64,000 nucleotides of DNA from Ciona intestinalis. Taxonomy: Eukaryota; Chordata; Ascidiacea; Phlebobranchia; Cionidae. The notes under the pieces are model-generated. The model was not told the origin of the DNA and did no database searches. It saw only the letters and a program-made list of their open reading frames with translations. Positions 31,599 through 42,485 of the stretch are shown here, one piece after another (positions within the stretch are counted from its first letter, which is position 1; each line of letters opens with the position of its first letter). The stretch lies in contig NC_020172.2 in assembly GCF_000224145.3 (NCBI RefSeq), positions 2,835,557-2,899,556 on the forward strand, in the 5' to 3' direction. Position numbers and translations under genes: made by a program.

Positions 31599-33065
31599 AT
31601 GGAAAGTAGACGAGTACTCTTCTTTACTGCAAGTTTTGTAAAAAGATTAATTTCTTCAAACCTTTTTACATTATCAGCCAAACGTACTGTGTATCCTTTA
31701 GTTCACAGACTCGGTGCAAATTTAAATACGAAAGTGCAAATACATGAAATACCTTCTAAGTTAGAAAGGTTACATGTTGGCATGGGGGATGTGCCACAAC
31801 TGTCAGAAAATGCAACCAAACCTGTGATAATTAAACTACAGAGTCCACTGTTTACAAATTTGTTTACTGACGAGTTTCGATTTGTGCAGCACCTTTTTGA
31901 GAAAGAAAATCATGAGCTTCGCTTTTGTGGGGGTGCAGTTCGGGACCTTTTGTTGGGTAAAGCACCACATGACCTTGATTTAGCTACCACTGCCACCCCT
32001 ACAGAAATGATTGAAATGTTCAGGAAAAACGATGTACGGCTTATTTGTGAAAACGGCTGGTCCCATGGTACAGTGACTTGCAGGGTTGAAGAACAAAATT
32101 TTGAGATCACGACTTTAAGAATTGATCGAGTGACTGATGGCAGGCGTGCTTTGGTGGAATACACCAAGGATTGGTACCTAGATGCCTCGAGAAGAGACTT
32201 GACTTGTAATTCGTTGTTTCTGACTATGAGTGGTAATGTTATTGATTATTTTAATGGAATTTCCGATGTAAAAGACAAAAAAGTTCGTTTTGTTGGTGAC
32301 CCAGCTTTAAGGATACAGGAAGACTATTTAAGGATTCTTAGATATTTTAGATTTTTCGGCCGTTTGAAAGAAGAACCTGCAATACCAGATGAAAGCACAT
32401 TACAAGAAATCACTAAGTATGGCAGTGGTCTCGGTGGGGTGGCTGGGGAGCGAAAATGGGTTGAATTTACCATGATACTCAATGGGAGGCTCTTGGTATT
32501 AATTATGAAGATGATGTACAGATGCGGGATATTGAAACAGCTGGGTCTTCCGGAGCAAGTTGATCTGGAGGAGTTTGAAAACGTCTACAACAGATCGAAA
32601 CACTTTTCTCCCAACCATATGACACTTTTGACTTCCATTTTGAAAGATAAAACTGATTTAGATCATTTTATGTCCGTGATCAAATGCTCTAGGTATGAAT
32701 ACAATGTTGCAAAGTTTATTATTGAACACCGGGCCCTGTACAGACCTGATAAAGACATGATATCTGTGTATGTAGATTTACTAGTAGACAGCTACAAACA
32801 AGATAAAAATCTGGTCAACGTTTTCATGGAGCTTATGAAGTACATTGGTCAAGCGGATATTATGGATTATTTTACACATTTTAATATACCCACTTTTCCT
32901 TTAAAAGGCGGCATTTTAAAAGAAAGGTTTGGAATGAAAGGAAAGCCCGTCGGAATCGCAATAAATTTTGCTTTTCAGAAATGGAAAGAAAGCAGATACA
33001 AATTAGATTCTGAAGCTTTGCTACAACTTATTGAAAACAATAGATCTGATTTTGTCAAAAAATAA
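31599..33065 (+). CDS. TRNT1: TRNT1, CCA-adding tRNA nucleotidyltransferase
   Basis: Adds CCA to the 3' end of nuclear- and mitochondria-encoded tRNAs without a template. An uninterrupted 488-aa frame (human 434). The first 40 residues are Arg/Lys/Ser-rich and acid-poor, fitting a mitochondrial presequence. Class II motifs are all present: A (FCGGAVRDLLLG, about 109-120, with metal-binding DLDLAT at 125-130), B (ITTLRIDRVTDGR), C (SRRDLTCNSLFL) and D (EDYLRILRYFRFFGRL). The helical body and tail follow. No residue of the active site looks changed. Intronless, whereas flanking OTUD5 and the downstream amidase have 9 and 12 introns. NDUFA13 follows after 176 bp on the same strand. The first ATG is used; a shorter form starting at a later Met (Met62 or Met64) is conceivable for a cytosolic product. 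Confidence 0.96.
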   Translation: MESRRVLFFTASFVKRLISSNLFTLSAKRTVYPLVHRLGANLNTKVQIHEIPSKLERLHVGMGDVPQLSENATKPVIIKLQSPLFTNLFTDEFRFVQHLFEKENHELRFCGGAVRDLLLGKAPHDLDLATTATPTEMIEMFRKNDVRLICENGWSHGTVTCRVEEQNFEITTLRIDRVTDGRRALVEYTKDWYLDASRRDLTCNSLFLTMSGNVIDYFNGISDVKDKKVRFVGDPALRIQEDYLRILRYFRFFGRLKEEPAIPDESTLQEITKYGSGLGGVAGERKWVEFTMILNGRLLVLIMKMMYRCGILKQLGLPEQVDLEEFENVYNRSKHFSPNHMTLLTSILKDKTDLDHFMSVIKCSRYEYNVAKFIIEHRALYRPDKDMISVYVDLLVDSYKQDKNLVNVFMELMKYIGQADIMDYFTHFNIPTFPLKGGILKERFGMKGKPVGIAINFAFQKWKESRYKLDSEALLQLIENNRSDFVKK

Positions 33066-33241
33066 CAAAAATAAATTCATGGAAACACTTTTTGTTTTTA
33101 AAGTTTACTATATAAGTTCTACTTTTTTTATTTGGTTAGTTTTAAACAGTGCCATGGTAAAACTATTTAAACTAAAAATTAAAAAAGTTTATACTTCATA
33201 CAAAGTTTCATGTAGTTTATCATTAATATCTACACTTTAAA

Positions 33242-33730
33242 ATGTCTTTTAGCAGAAGTGTGGTTAAGATGTCTGCCGGGTGGAAAAATATCAAGTACAG
33301 ACAGGACATGCCTCCTCCTGGAGGTTATGGCGCTGTGCCATACAAAAGAAACTTGCCTGTGCGAGGGCTAGGTGGTTTTGCACTGTTTGGCTTAGGAATC
33401 GGCCTATCGGCAATTGGAGTCAAAATGCTGTGGGAAAGGAAAGTTCTAGAAGAATTTACGAACCAAGAAAGTCACCAAGCGGAGTTGGTCTACTATCCTC
33501 TTCTTCAAGCTGAAAAGGATCGCACTGAGCTCCGGCTCCATAAAGAGAAGATTGAATCCGAGGCTCTGAACATTGTGGGGACAGGGTTTGACCCAACATA
33601 TGAACCAGGAATGGGTAATGTTTATCACACCCCAGTGTATGAACCTCCTCTCATGGAATCGCTCTCTCCATTCTGGCAGTCTATTAGACTATGGTATCAG
33701 CCACCAAACATTGAGAAGCTAGGACCTTAA
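33242..33730 (+). CDS. NDUFA13: NDUFA13 (GRIM-19), complex I accessory subunit
   Basis: Single-pass supernumerary subunit of mitochondrial NADH:ubiquinone oxidoreductase. The 162-aa intronless frame carries the signature QDMPPPGGYG (about 21-30), then YKRNLPVRGLGGF, one membrane helix (about 42-62, FALFGLGIGLSAIGVKML) and a charged helix with YYPLLQAEKDRTEL. Human protein has 144 aa. The ATG at 33242 adds nine residues before a second in-frame ATG (33269), which fits the family length better; either is possible. Lies 176 bp after TRNT1 and 193 bp before the amidase gene, same strand. Confidence 0.94.
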   Translation: MSFSRSVVKMSAGWKNIKYRQDMPPPGGYGAVPYKRNLPVRGLGGFALFGLGIGLSAIGVKMLWERKVLEEFTNQESHQAELVYYPLLQAEKDRTELRLHKEKIESEALNIVGTGFDPTYEPGMGNVYHTPVYEPPLMESLSPFWQSIRLWYQPPNIEKLGP

Positions 33731-33923
33731 GTTTTTTCTTTACTGTGTGTATTGAATTCTTGTATTTATTTAAAGTACTGCAACAATTTGGAAATGTTTA
33801 GATTTTCTTATCAAATTACGAATAATACAAAAATTTATGAGTGAAAATAGTTCATTTGTGGTGACTTTATAAACGTTGATATGTAATGAAACTTTATGTT
33901 TTGCAACTATTAGTGCACTAGGT

Positions 33924-36900
33924 ATGGATGTACTGACTGGCACCCTCATTGGTGCTTTTGTAGTTTGGTTTGTATGTATTCGACATCATGGAAAAGGACC
34001 AAAGAAATACAAGATTAGAAGAAAAGGAAAATATGACTTGGAATATATACCAAGAACAGTAAAGGTTATTTGTTGATATTTGTTTATACTAATGATAATA
34101 AAGCTCTATTCTACTTGAGTGAGGTCCTCCAATGAGACCAGCCATGCACCTAAGAGTTGTGCTATGGTGCCCAGCAAAGGATTGGCAAATAACAAAAAAA
34201 ATTAAATCGGAACAACAATTAACTAAGTAATATGGGAATTTTTTAGAAGTTTAAAATTTTAACAATTCAGCAAATTAAATAAGATTTTTTTAAAACGTCG
34301 TTCTATCTTTTATTGTTCTAATATTTCCTGTTATTTCCAGGTTCCCGCTGTACGTGGGTGGAAAACGTCACTCGTTTGTAAGGTGGCTAACTCTGTGAGT
34401 AAAACTCTTACACCCTTTGTATTCCCTACTGCTCTCTGTATTTTTTAATATTAAAAACAGACTTTTTTAAAGACTTATATAACTTGGTACATTTTGAATT
34501 CTTTAATTAACTTGCAAAGATTAGGTACTTGTATCTTGTCAAAGGATAACGTTTTCAATTTTGCCCAACTCTAGCCTAATCTCATGTCCCATGACACTTG
34601 TATGACCTTACCACTAGAATTTTTTATTTTTATTGAATATGTATATATATATATATATATGATCTAGTGTTAACTTTTAAGTTTTAAATATCCGTCTTTG
34701 CTCATAGCAATAAACACGTCTTGGACATAAATATGGTAAACTAATTTACAAAGACTCCAAGCCTGGTTATAAACAACTGCCACAAATCACAATGTATGTA
34801 TATAATATACAGTTTCAATCGTGCTGTTTAACCCAATGCTTTTTTTAGTATTTTGGGAAGATGTTTTTGTTGGACATGATGCTGCAAAACGGCGATTTCA
34901 AAATATTTCGGACAATTCAAATGAAAATGAACCCAACCTTCTACCCTAATATTGAACTAACTGAGCCGTGTGCAAAACCTGATGATGTCAGCTTAACCAA
35001 TGAGGAAATGCAGGAAGTTTTAAATGGCAGTGTTGCCAAAGGTGATTTTTTGATGTGCAACACTGATGGGTGTGACGTTTTTGTCATGTTAAAAAAATAT
35101 TAATTTTTTTTCTAAAAAACAAAACAATGTATTTGACAAAACAAAAACACTCATTAAAAAAACACACAAAAAAAAACTTGTTAATTTAAAAAAAAATTTA
35201 AGCTGTACTAAGTTTTTCTTGAGTTTTAAGATTTATTTAAACACTTATAAAATATCACCATTCGCAAAGTAAATTCTTTGTAGAAGAAAACTATCATGTT
35301 ACAGACTACAGTATGTTGAGGTCCAAGTATGACATGCAACAATGCAATGTCAGATACTGTAACAAAAAACAACTTACTGCTACCATTGTTGGCATGTGTG
35401 TCCTTGTACAGTACACAACAATTCTTTAACAGCAAATTCCTTCAACTCAGTGGACCTTTATTGGTTGTCTAAATTGTTAACCATACTGACATAAATATAG
35501 AAAGAAATCCCCCCAAAAATCAGTGACCATGAGATGTATGAAACAGAACAAATATGTTAACAATCGTAATTGCCCCAACATGAGATGATAAACAAGTTAT
35601 ATATAGTAGAGTGGGGAAGATGAGACACCTAATCATTCTATTATCTCGTTCCATTTGGTTGTAAACAAACAACATTCAAAGAATTATAAAACCGTATCCT
35701 TTTATGACTCCTATACACTGTTGTTAATTGTTAAAAACATGATAAGGATATTTGGATATTACATGCTAAAGGTGTCCCATCTTCCCCCACCTTACTATAC
35801 TTTCGTTTTTATATACGTACTTTCATATTTAGATGGGTTTAATTTCAATTGTGCTCAAGACTTTGTAAGGCAATACAAGAGTGGCGAAACCACCCCGACC
35901 GCTGTGGCAGAAAACGCAATTATTGCAATCACCAACTCTGAGAAATTGAACGCCATTGTCAAATATGACATTGCTTCTATAAAGAAGGTAAGACCAACTA
36001 TTGTAGTATGATAAAAACAAAATAAATCTTTTGTTTTACATCATCTTGTTTATTTTTAATTAAATTATCCAGTTGGTATATAAAACACAAGCAGTAATAA
36101 TAAACCATATTCATATTAAGATCTATGCCATGTTTTCCCTAACAGTAAAGCATTATGGGATATCTTTCTATAGTATAGGCTATATAAAGCAGTCTAGACT
36201 TTACAGTATTATAAGCTGTCAATGTTTTGTTTTACATTCATTTTCATTTTATTATATCCATTGTACTGACAATGAAAGTTTCATTTCAGCAAGCAGCTGC
36301 ATCAACTGATAGGTATAGAACCAATACCACATTATCCCCAATTGATGGCGTTATTATTGTTGTGAAGGATGAGTTTGCAGTGGTGAGTAAAAAAAAGCTT
36401 GGTTATTCTTTAGTTATTTACGTACCATAACTAGTGCCTATATTTGCCCCAAAAATACTGAAGTCGAAATAATTATAGTCGACATTTGTCTGCCATGTAT
36501 TATTATTCTGCATGTTTTTTTTTTATTTTGAACTGCAGAAAGGTTTTCCCCATACTTCTGGGTCATCATACAGACATCCTAATGAACCAGCAAAAGCAGA
36601 TTCAGGTGTTGTAACAAAGATGAGAGACCTGGGATGTATTGTACTTGCTGTGGTAAACATGCATGAGTTCGGTATTGGAACCTCTGGGAATAACCCCAAT
36701 AAGTAAGCATGAGTTATTTTATCGGCAAATATAAAGTGAGGATAACATTTTATAAAAAATATTTAAAAGAGAAAAATTAAGCCTAGCGAATTCATGATTT
36801 TTATTTTGTTACGAGAATCATCCAACTTAAAAAGCACTAGATCAGGGCTAGTTTAGCTGGAACTTGTCATAATTAATACGTAATTTACATTTTGCATCTT

Positions 36901-39900
36901 TCCTTGCCTGATCTTTCAAAGGAAGATCTTCCAACCATTAGCATTAAAACCATTTTCAACTACATTTGGGAAGCGAAAGGGTTTAACATCTGTTTAGGTA
37001 CATGCGGTAGCATCACCCTGGGTGTCTGGATTAATGGACCAACCCTGGTTTATTCTCAGGTCCAATAGCTTAATTTTTTTTTATAATTTTTTATATTTCT
37101 AAATTCGTATTGTTTTTATAAAACAGGGGTTTTGGGGCATGCAGGACACCGTACCATCTTGACCATTTTTCTGGTGGGAGTTCTTCTGGTTGTGCTTCTG
37201 CAGTTGGAGCTGGAATTGCAACTATGGGCATTGGTAACTTATTACAGTAAATTTTGTAATTGATGAAAAATCATGAAACATGTATACTTGTAGTGCAGTA
37301 GAACAATCTTAAATACCATATTTCTTTTCTCACAAATGCAATATACTTTGGCTCTGATCATTTCTGCAGACACCTTACTGCAGGGTAATACTTGTTTTAT
37401 GTTTAAAACTAAGGTTCTAAAACATATAATGTTACGGTTCCCTTTGTTTTTGAAGTTAGTGTTACATAAAACCTCAAACACTTCTTCCTAACGTTACGTC
37501 TATGCATGAAAATATGCAGAATGCAAGAAAACAGTGGCGCAGCCAGGAAGCGATTTTTTGTTTGCGAACTCTATAAAATAAAAAAATTGTAAAACTTAGT
37601 ATAAATTTTTTATGAATTTTTTTTTTTCTGACTGGGCCACTGCCTGTAAGCCTTATGTCTATAAGCCATTTCACCACAGGCACAGATGGAGGAGGTTCAA
37701 TTCGAATTCCATCTGCATATTGTGGAGTGGTTGGTTTGAAACCAACATTTGCTCGAGTTACTTTGGCTGGTGTGGATGGTTTATCTTACAGTGTAGGACA
37801 TGCAGGTTAGTTGCAACTTGCTGTCCACTTTTAAACATAGTCATGTTTTTGGAATTTTTTAGTAAAATTTTGGGTGGAGTTGTTAAAATGCATTTATACT
37901 TATTTGTCCAACATAAGGATCTAATTTATTGGTTCATGTTTTTGATTTTTTTTATAAAATTTTTGGGTGACTTTGTAAAAATGCCGTTAAACTTAGTTGT
38001 CCAACATAGAGACCCAATTTATTAGTTTTGGGAATGCAGTATATTTTGACTTTTGTTTATATATACACACTCAACAGAGTAAAAGCTGTTTTGGGCGTAA
38101 AACTAAAACACATAAGGTCACTTAACTTTTAATAGGACCCCTAACATTAACCCTACATAAATACTGTATATTACTCTAAACACAACATAAATGACCTTCA
38201 AGGGTCATAGTCCTTATTAACACACTGCAATGACAACATACTGTTCCCACAGCACAACATAGAACATACTATGGCCACCTAAGGGTTTATGAAACTTAGT
38301 CATATAAAGACCAGAATTAATGCAAAGCTTATAACTTGTAGCTTATGGCACATTTACACTTGAGTAACAATGTAAAAAATGTTTTTTTTACACATATAGT
38401 AAGGTGGGGGAAGATGGGACACCTTTTTCATTCTATTTTCTCGTCACATTTGGTAGTAAACAAATAACATTCAAAGAATTATAAATCCATCTGCTCACGA
38501 ATCTCACAGACCGTTGTTAATTGTTTAAAACCTGGTAAAGCTTTTCGGATATTATGTGCTAAAGGTGACCCATCTTCCACCACCCCTACTATATGTTTAA
38601 AGAAAATGTGAAACAACAGCTTTAAATCCGTAGACCTACGAATAAAGAACATATAGTTTTAAAAGACAAAATTTCTAAAAAAAGTTGCTTTTTTAAGGTC
38701 CTATATGTAACTGTGTGCGTGACGTAGCTTTGTTCTATGCTTTACTGAGTGGACCTGATCCTGAGTATCCTCTTGGTTTAAAACAACCAAAAGTAAAACT
38801 TCCGAAGTTTGGTGGGAATTTGGACGGCATCAAAATTGGAATTGACAGGAGATATTTTAAAGTGAGAGTCATGATGGGTGAATGTAACCTATTTTCCTTG
38901 TGTAGGGGGCAATGAAAATCATTTTAACACGGGTGTTTTGTTTCATACACCTCATGCCCATTTACCATGTGTGATCTGTCAGTCAAAATTGTCATACATA
39001 TGCCTGAAACATTTTTTTTAAATGGGGGTATGTAAGATTTTAAAACATAAGGATTACAGCATGTGAGAAGAAATACTGTACTGAAAGTATAAGTTATGCC
39101 TGAACATGCTTACCTAAGAAAAAGGAGCAGTATATATATGTTTTGCAGACATTGTCTCAAAACAACCACTGTTGTGTAAGCTAACCACTGTACATTTATA
39201 CAATCTTTTAAAATGAAAATTAAACACATTTATTTTACTATTAATATAAACATTTAAAATTTAATTCTCGGGTTTGCCAGGTTGATCTATAATCATAAAA
39301 TATCTCTAAAATATAAAATTCTTCCACCATTTTTCATCCCCGCATCACCCATCCAGGATTGTTCTCCGGACATGTTTAAGATCTGTAGTGATGCTCTTCC
39401 TCTTCTTGAGTCCTCCGGAGCAACGCTGGAGACGGCTGAGTTTGCGGAGATCACCGACATCTGTATTGCCCACCGCATCACTATATTGTCTGAGATGTCA
39501 ACGAACATCAGTTCAGATTTCGATAATGAGTTTAATGCAATTGTAAGAGATTAGAATTATAATATATATTTATTTTTCTAATTGTTTAGTCTATGAAGTA
39601 ATGATTAGTTAATTGAATTGGAACTTTCTAACTTAAAAAGTTCCAATTCAATTAATGCTTCAAAGTGAGTGTACAAAATTGGAAATTGTATTTTGTTTAA
39701 CAGCCACGCTTCTTAACAAAATGCTCTTTCTATACTTATTATCCATAGCGTGTTTTAAAACTGTCCTTTTGCCGTTAATCCGCTTTTCTTCGTTCTTTTA
39801 ATAATTTGATTTTTGCTATCAAAATAATGTTATGATATAATTCTGTTCTTGCATTTCAGTCGGTTCCATCACGCACCTTATTCGCTCTTGGTAGATCAAT

Positions 39901-41022
39901 TACTGCACAAGATTTTATCCAAGCTAACAAGCAAAGGACAAGGGCCATTGAAATAACTGAGGAATTTTTCAAGAAATACGATGCACTTGTCACCCCCACT
40001 ACTGGCCAAACTGCACCTCTTATACATTCTGATGAACTTGCTGTAGGAGCCACAAATCCAAGCCAAGATGGAGTCAACATGAGGTAGTTTTCCTCCAAAA
40101 ATTCAAACCTGTTTAAATTCCGATAACTTCTGTTTAAATGTCTCTTTAAGCAAGACACTTAGCGGACATTCTCCAACACAGTGGTCACTTATGGGTTGGA
40201 GCATATTTGGTGTTATGGTAATAACTAATGAGCAACTCTGGCTTAAGTCTTAGCTCCCATGGTGTGCCTCACTATAGGACCTCACCTACATAGAATAGAA
40301 TGCAGATACTTAACATACAAAGGAATTGGGTCAAATTTTTTATTGTGTTAAAATAGCACCATTTGTATGTGAACAGGTTTGTTGCACTTGGTAATTTCAC
40401 CGGTATCCCAGCTATTACTGTTCCTGTTGGTTACAATGATAAAGGTCTTCCAGTTGGATTTCAGGTAAAAATATACAAGTCTCTTATTATGAAAAAGGGA
40501 TTAATTATGAATGAATAAATGTAACTTACTTTATCCTCGCGTGGCCAAAAAACGACAGTCGTAACACAGGTATTCATACACCTCTTGCCAGTATACGAGT
40601 TACCATGTATGTTTGTGTGTGATTATTTTTTTTGCCTATATTTTTGGTGTTTTACCGATTGCAACTAAACGACCAAGTTACATTACATAAATAAGATAAG
40701 TTTTGATTATCTTTACAAATACAGTAAAGAATCCTAGATTAATTAAAATATTAAAAAGAAGGAAGTAAACAGCAAAATACTTAAAAACGTTCTAGACAGA
40801 AAATTACTTGAGTAAAAGTGTAAAGTAAGAGCGTGGCTGCTAAATCCACATTGTTTCTTAGTTGCATATAAAAGTTGTCATTTTTACAGATCATTTATTC
40901 CTATTTTACAGATCATGTGTGCTTGGTGGAGAGAGGATATTGCTCTGCAAATTGCTGAATATTTAGAGAGAAAGATAGCATTGCAAAAACCAAGGATATA
41001 TAATGATATTCTTGCAGCTTAA
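33924..41022 (+). CDS. Plant-FAAH-type amidase (amidase-signature serine hydrolase)
   Basis: Predicted to hydrolyse fatty-acid amides such as N-acylethanolamines. Exons: 33924-34064, 34341-34394, 34849-35041, 35833-35987, 36290-36382, 36539-36702, 37127-37233, 37680-37805, 38698-38861, 39357-39542, 39860-40083, 40377-40464, 40912-41022, for 601 aa. Resemblance is to the Arabidopsis FAAH (607 aa) along the whole length, including the N-terminal part ([29 protein letters not shown]) absent from mammalian FAAH1. Residues 5-20 form a hydrophobic, possibly membrane-anchoring segment ([14 protein letters not shown]). The catalytic set is intact: Lys207 in VIIVVKDEF, cis-Ser in GGSSSG (285-287), nucleophile Ser309 in GTDGGGSIR. 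The C-terminal exon is repeated beyond a 50-N gap, probably as an assembly artefact. Substrate is inferred from family only. Confidence 0.9.
35378..35600 (+). mobile_element. SINE copy, diverged (amidase intron 3)
   Basis: CTACCATTGTTGGCATGTGTG, CAACTCAGTGGACCTTTATTGG, TGGTTGTCTAAATTGTTAACC and GAGATGTATGAAACAGAACA in family order. Confidence 0.65.
35604..35797 (-). mobile_element. MITE copy 12 (amidase intron 3)
   Basis: AGTAGAGTGGGGAAGATGAG at the left, GGTGTCCCATCTTCCCCCACC at the right. Ends 35 bp before exon 4. Confidence 0.86.
37845..38030. repeat. Two-copy tandem repeat of about 90 bp (amidase intron 8)
   Basis: Both units contain AAATTTT(T)GGGTG, TAAAAATGC, TTGTCCAACATA and AATTTATT. 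They produce an apparent ORF that is not coding. Confidence 0.75.
38398..38591 (-). mobile_element. MITE copy 13 (amidase intron 8)
   Basis: AGTAAGGTGGGGGAAGATGGG at the left and GACCCATCTTCCACCACCCC at the right, full core. Confidence 0.86.
38918..38985 (-). mobile_element. SINE fragment (amidase intron 9)
   Basis: AACACGGGTGTTTTGTTTCA, CACCTCATGCCCATTTACCA. Confidence 0.6.
40145..40220 (+). mobile_element. SINE middle fragment (amidase intron 11)
   Basis: CAAGACACTTAGCGGACATT, CTCCAACACAGTGGTCACTT then ATGGGTTGGAGC; the surrounding 100 bp may belong to the same decayed copy. Confidence 0.55.
40510..40640 (-). mobile_element. SINE copy, 3' half (last amidase intron)
   Basis: GTAACTTACTTTATCCTCGC, GTGGCCAAAAAACGACAGTC, CCAGTATACGAGTTACCATG. 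Confidence 0.75.
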
Positions 41023-41483
41023 TTAAAGCTTACAGTTTAATGATGCAATGTATTCTGTTATAACTAATTCATTTATACCTACTAATTTTGCTTAGGGATT
41101 CTGTGTACCCTCAAATGTACTAAAACGACTAATTTTCCTGCCTAAAATGCTTATTAACAATATATTTTACTTCTAGCTCTGAAGCTATGCAAAGTTTATA
41201 ACGTATTACTAGAAGCTTACCCTATTTGTGCAGATTTATATAAACTTTCATAGCCTATTACTTTAGCAGAAGGGCCGATGTTTATTGTTTCCTGATGTTT
41301 TTTTAATTTTTTAAACACTGAAACTTCAACGTTTTCCTGTTTTGTGTTACAGCGGTTCAGTTAATTTTTTTGTTAAAACCATTACACATATTGCACGTTT
41401 AATTTTGCCCTTTAATTGTTTTTTTTTGCGATTATTAACCTATTGCAGAAATAAACATATTACTCAGCATTTCCCATGTGTGA

Positions 41484-41533
41484 NNNNNNNNNNNNNNNNN
41501 NNNNNNNNNNNNNNNNNNNNNNNNNNNNNNNNN
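41484..41533. other. Assembly gap, 50 N
   Basis: Placed exactly between two near-identical copies of the amidase 3' end. Confidence 0.98.
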
Positions 41534-42150
41534 ATTTTACAGATCATGTGTGCTTGGTGGAGAGAGGATATTGCTGCTGCAAATTGCTGAATATTTAGAG
41601 AGAAAGATAGCATTGCAAAAACCAAGGATATATAATGATATTCTTGCAGCTTAATTAAAGCTTACAGTTTAATGATGCAATGTATTCTGTTATAACTGAT
41701 TCATTTATACCTACTAATTTTGCTTAGGGATTGCTGTGTACCCTCAAATGTACTAAAACGACTGAATTTTCCTGCCTGAAATGCTTGATTAACAATATAT
41801 TTTACTTCTAGCTGCTGAAGCTATGCAAAGTTTATAACGTATTACTAGAAGCTTACCCTATTTGTGCAGATGTGTATAAACTTTCATAGCCTATTACTTT
41901 AGCAAAAGGGCCAATGTTTATTGTTTCCTGATGTTTTTTTAATTTTTTTGACTAAAACTGATGTTTTTTTAATTTTTTAAACACTGAAACTTCAATGTTT
42001 TCCTGTTTTGTGTTACAGCGGTTCAGTTAATTTTTTTGTTAAAACCATTACACATATTGCACGTTTAATTTTGCCCTTTAATTGTTTTTTTTTGCGATTA
42101 TTAACCTATTGCAGAAATAAACATATTACTCAGCATTTTCCATATGTGTG
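41534..42150. repeat. Second copy of the amidase last exon and 3' flank (likely allelic overlap)
   Basis: Starts at the same intron-end sequence as 40903 (ATTTTACAGATCATGTGTGC) and follows it to just before the gap, with several single-base differences, mostly an extra G after T, and one added segment of about 27 bp near 41950. The exon copy carries one extra base (GCTGCTGC versus GCTCTGC), which breaks its frame, while the copy at 40912 is open. The position against a gap suggests two haplotypes or a low-quality contig end that were not merged. Confidence 0.85.
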
Positions 42151-42374
42151 AAATTGTAGGTTTTTGTAGCTGTCAGAAAAGTATGACTTAGTTGAAAAAA
42201 CAATACATCTTAAAAGGTTTAATCTACAAGTTAAGAGAAGTAGTATTAAGTATTTTTCTTGCATTATATTTAATTGAACATCGGAGAATAAAATTTAGAG
42301 AGAACACTGCTGTATCTGGAAAACTAAGTAATTCGATTCGGTAACACTTGTTGCGCTTTTGACAAAATGGTTGA

Positions 42375-42382
42375 TGACGTCA
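42375..42382. promoter_or_regulatory. CRE palindrome TGACGTCA upstream of the TMEM106 gene
   Basis: A perfect CREB/ATF consensus 104 bp before the start codon, in the short spacer after the amidase. Function is inferred from motif and position. Confidence 0.5.
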
Positions 42383-42485
42383 TGAACAACATATGTTTGT
42401 TGTTTGTTTTCGTTTTCACGTGAGTGTTGAAAGTGCCGCCTTAACACCCTTAACCAGATAATACTAAGTCAAATTTAGACTTATA

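Noticed and set aside
37612-38025. 137-codon open frame in the amidase region
   Set aside because: It overlaps the true exon 8 in another frame and then runs through a two-copy tandem repeat; not coding.
41342-41590. Open frame across the N gap
   Set aside because: It exists only because the gap is translated as X; it joins 3' flank to a duplicated exon.
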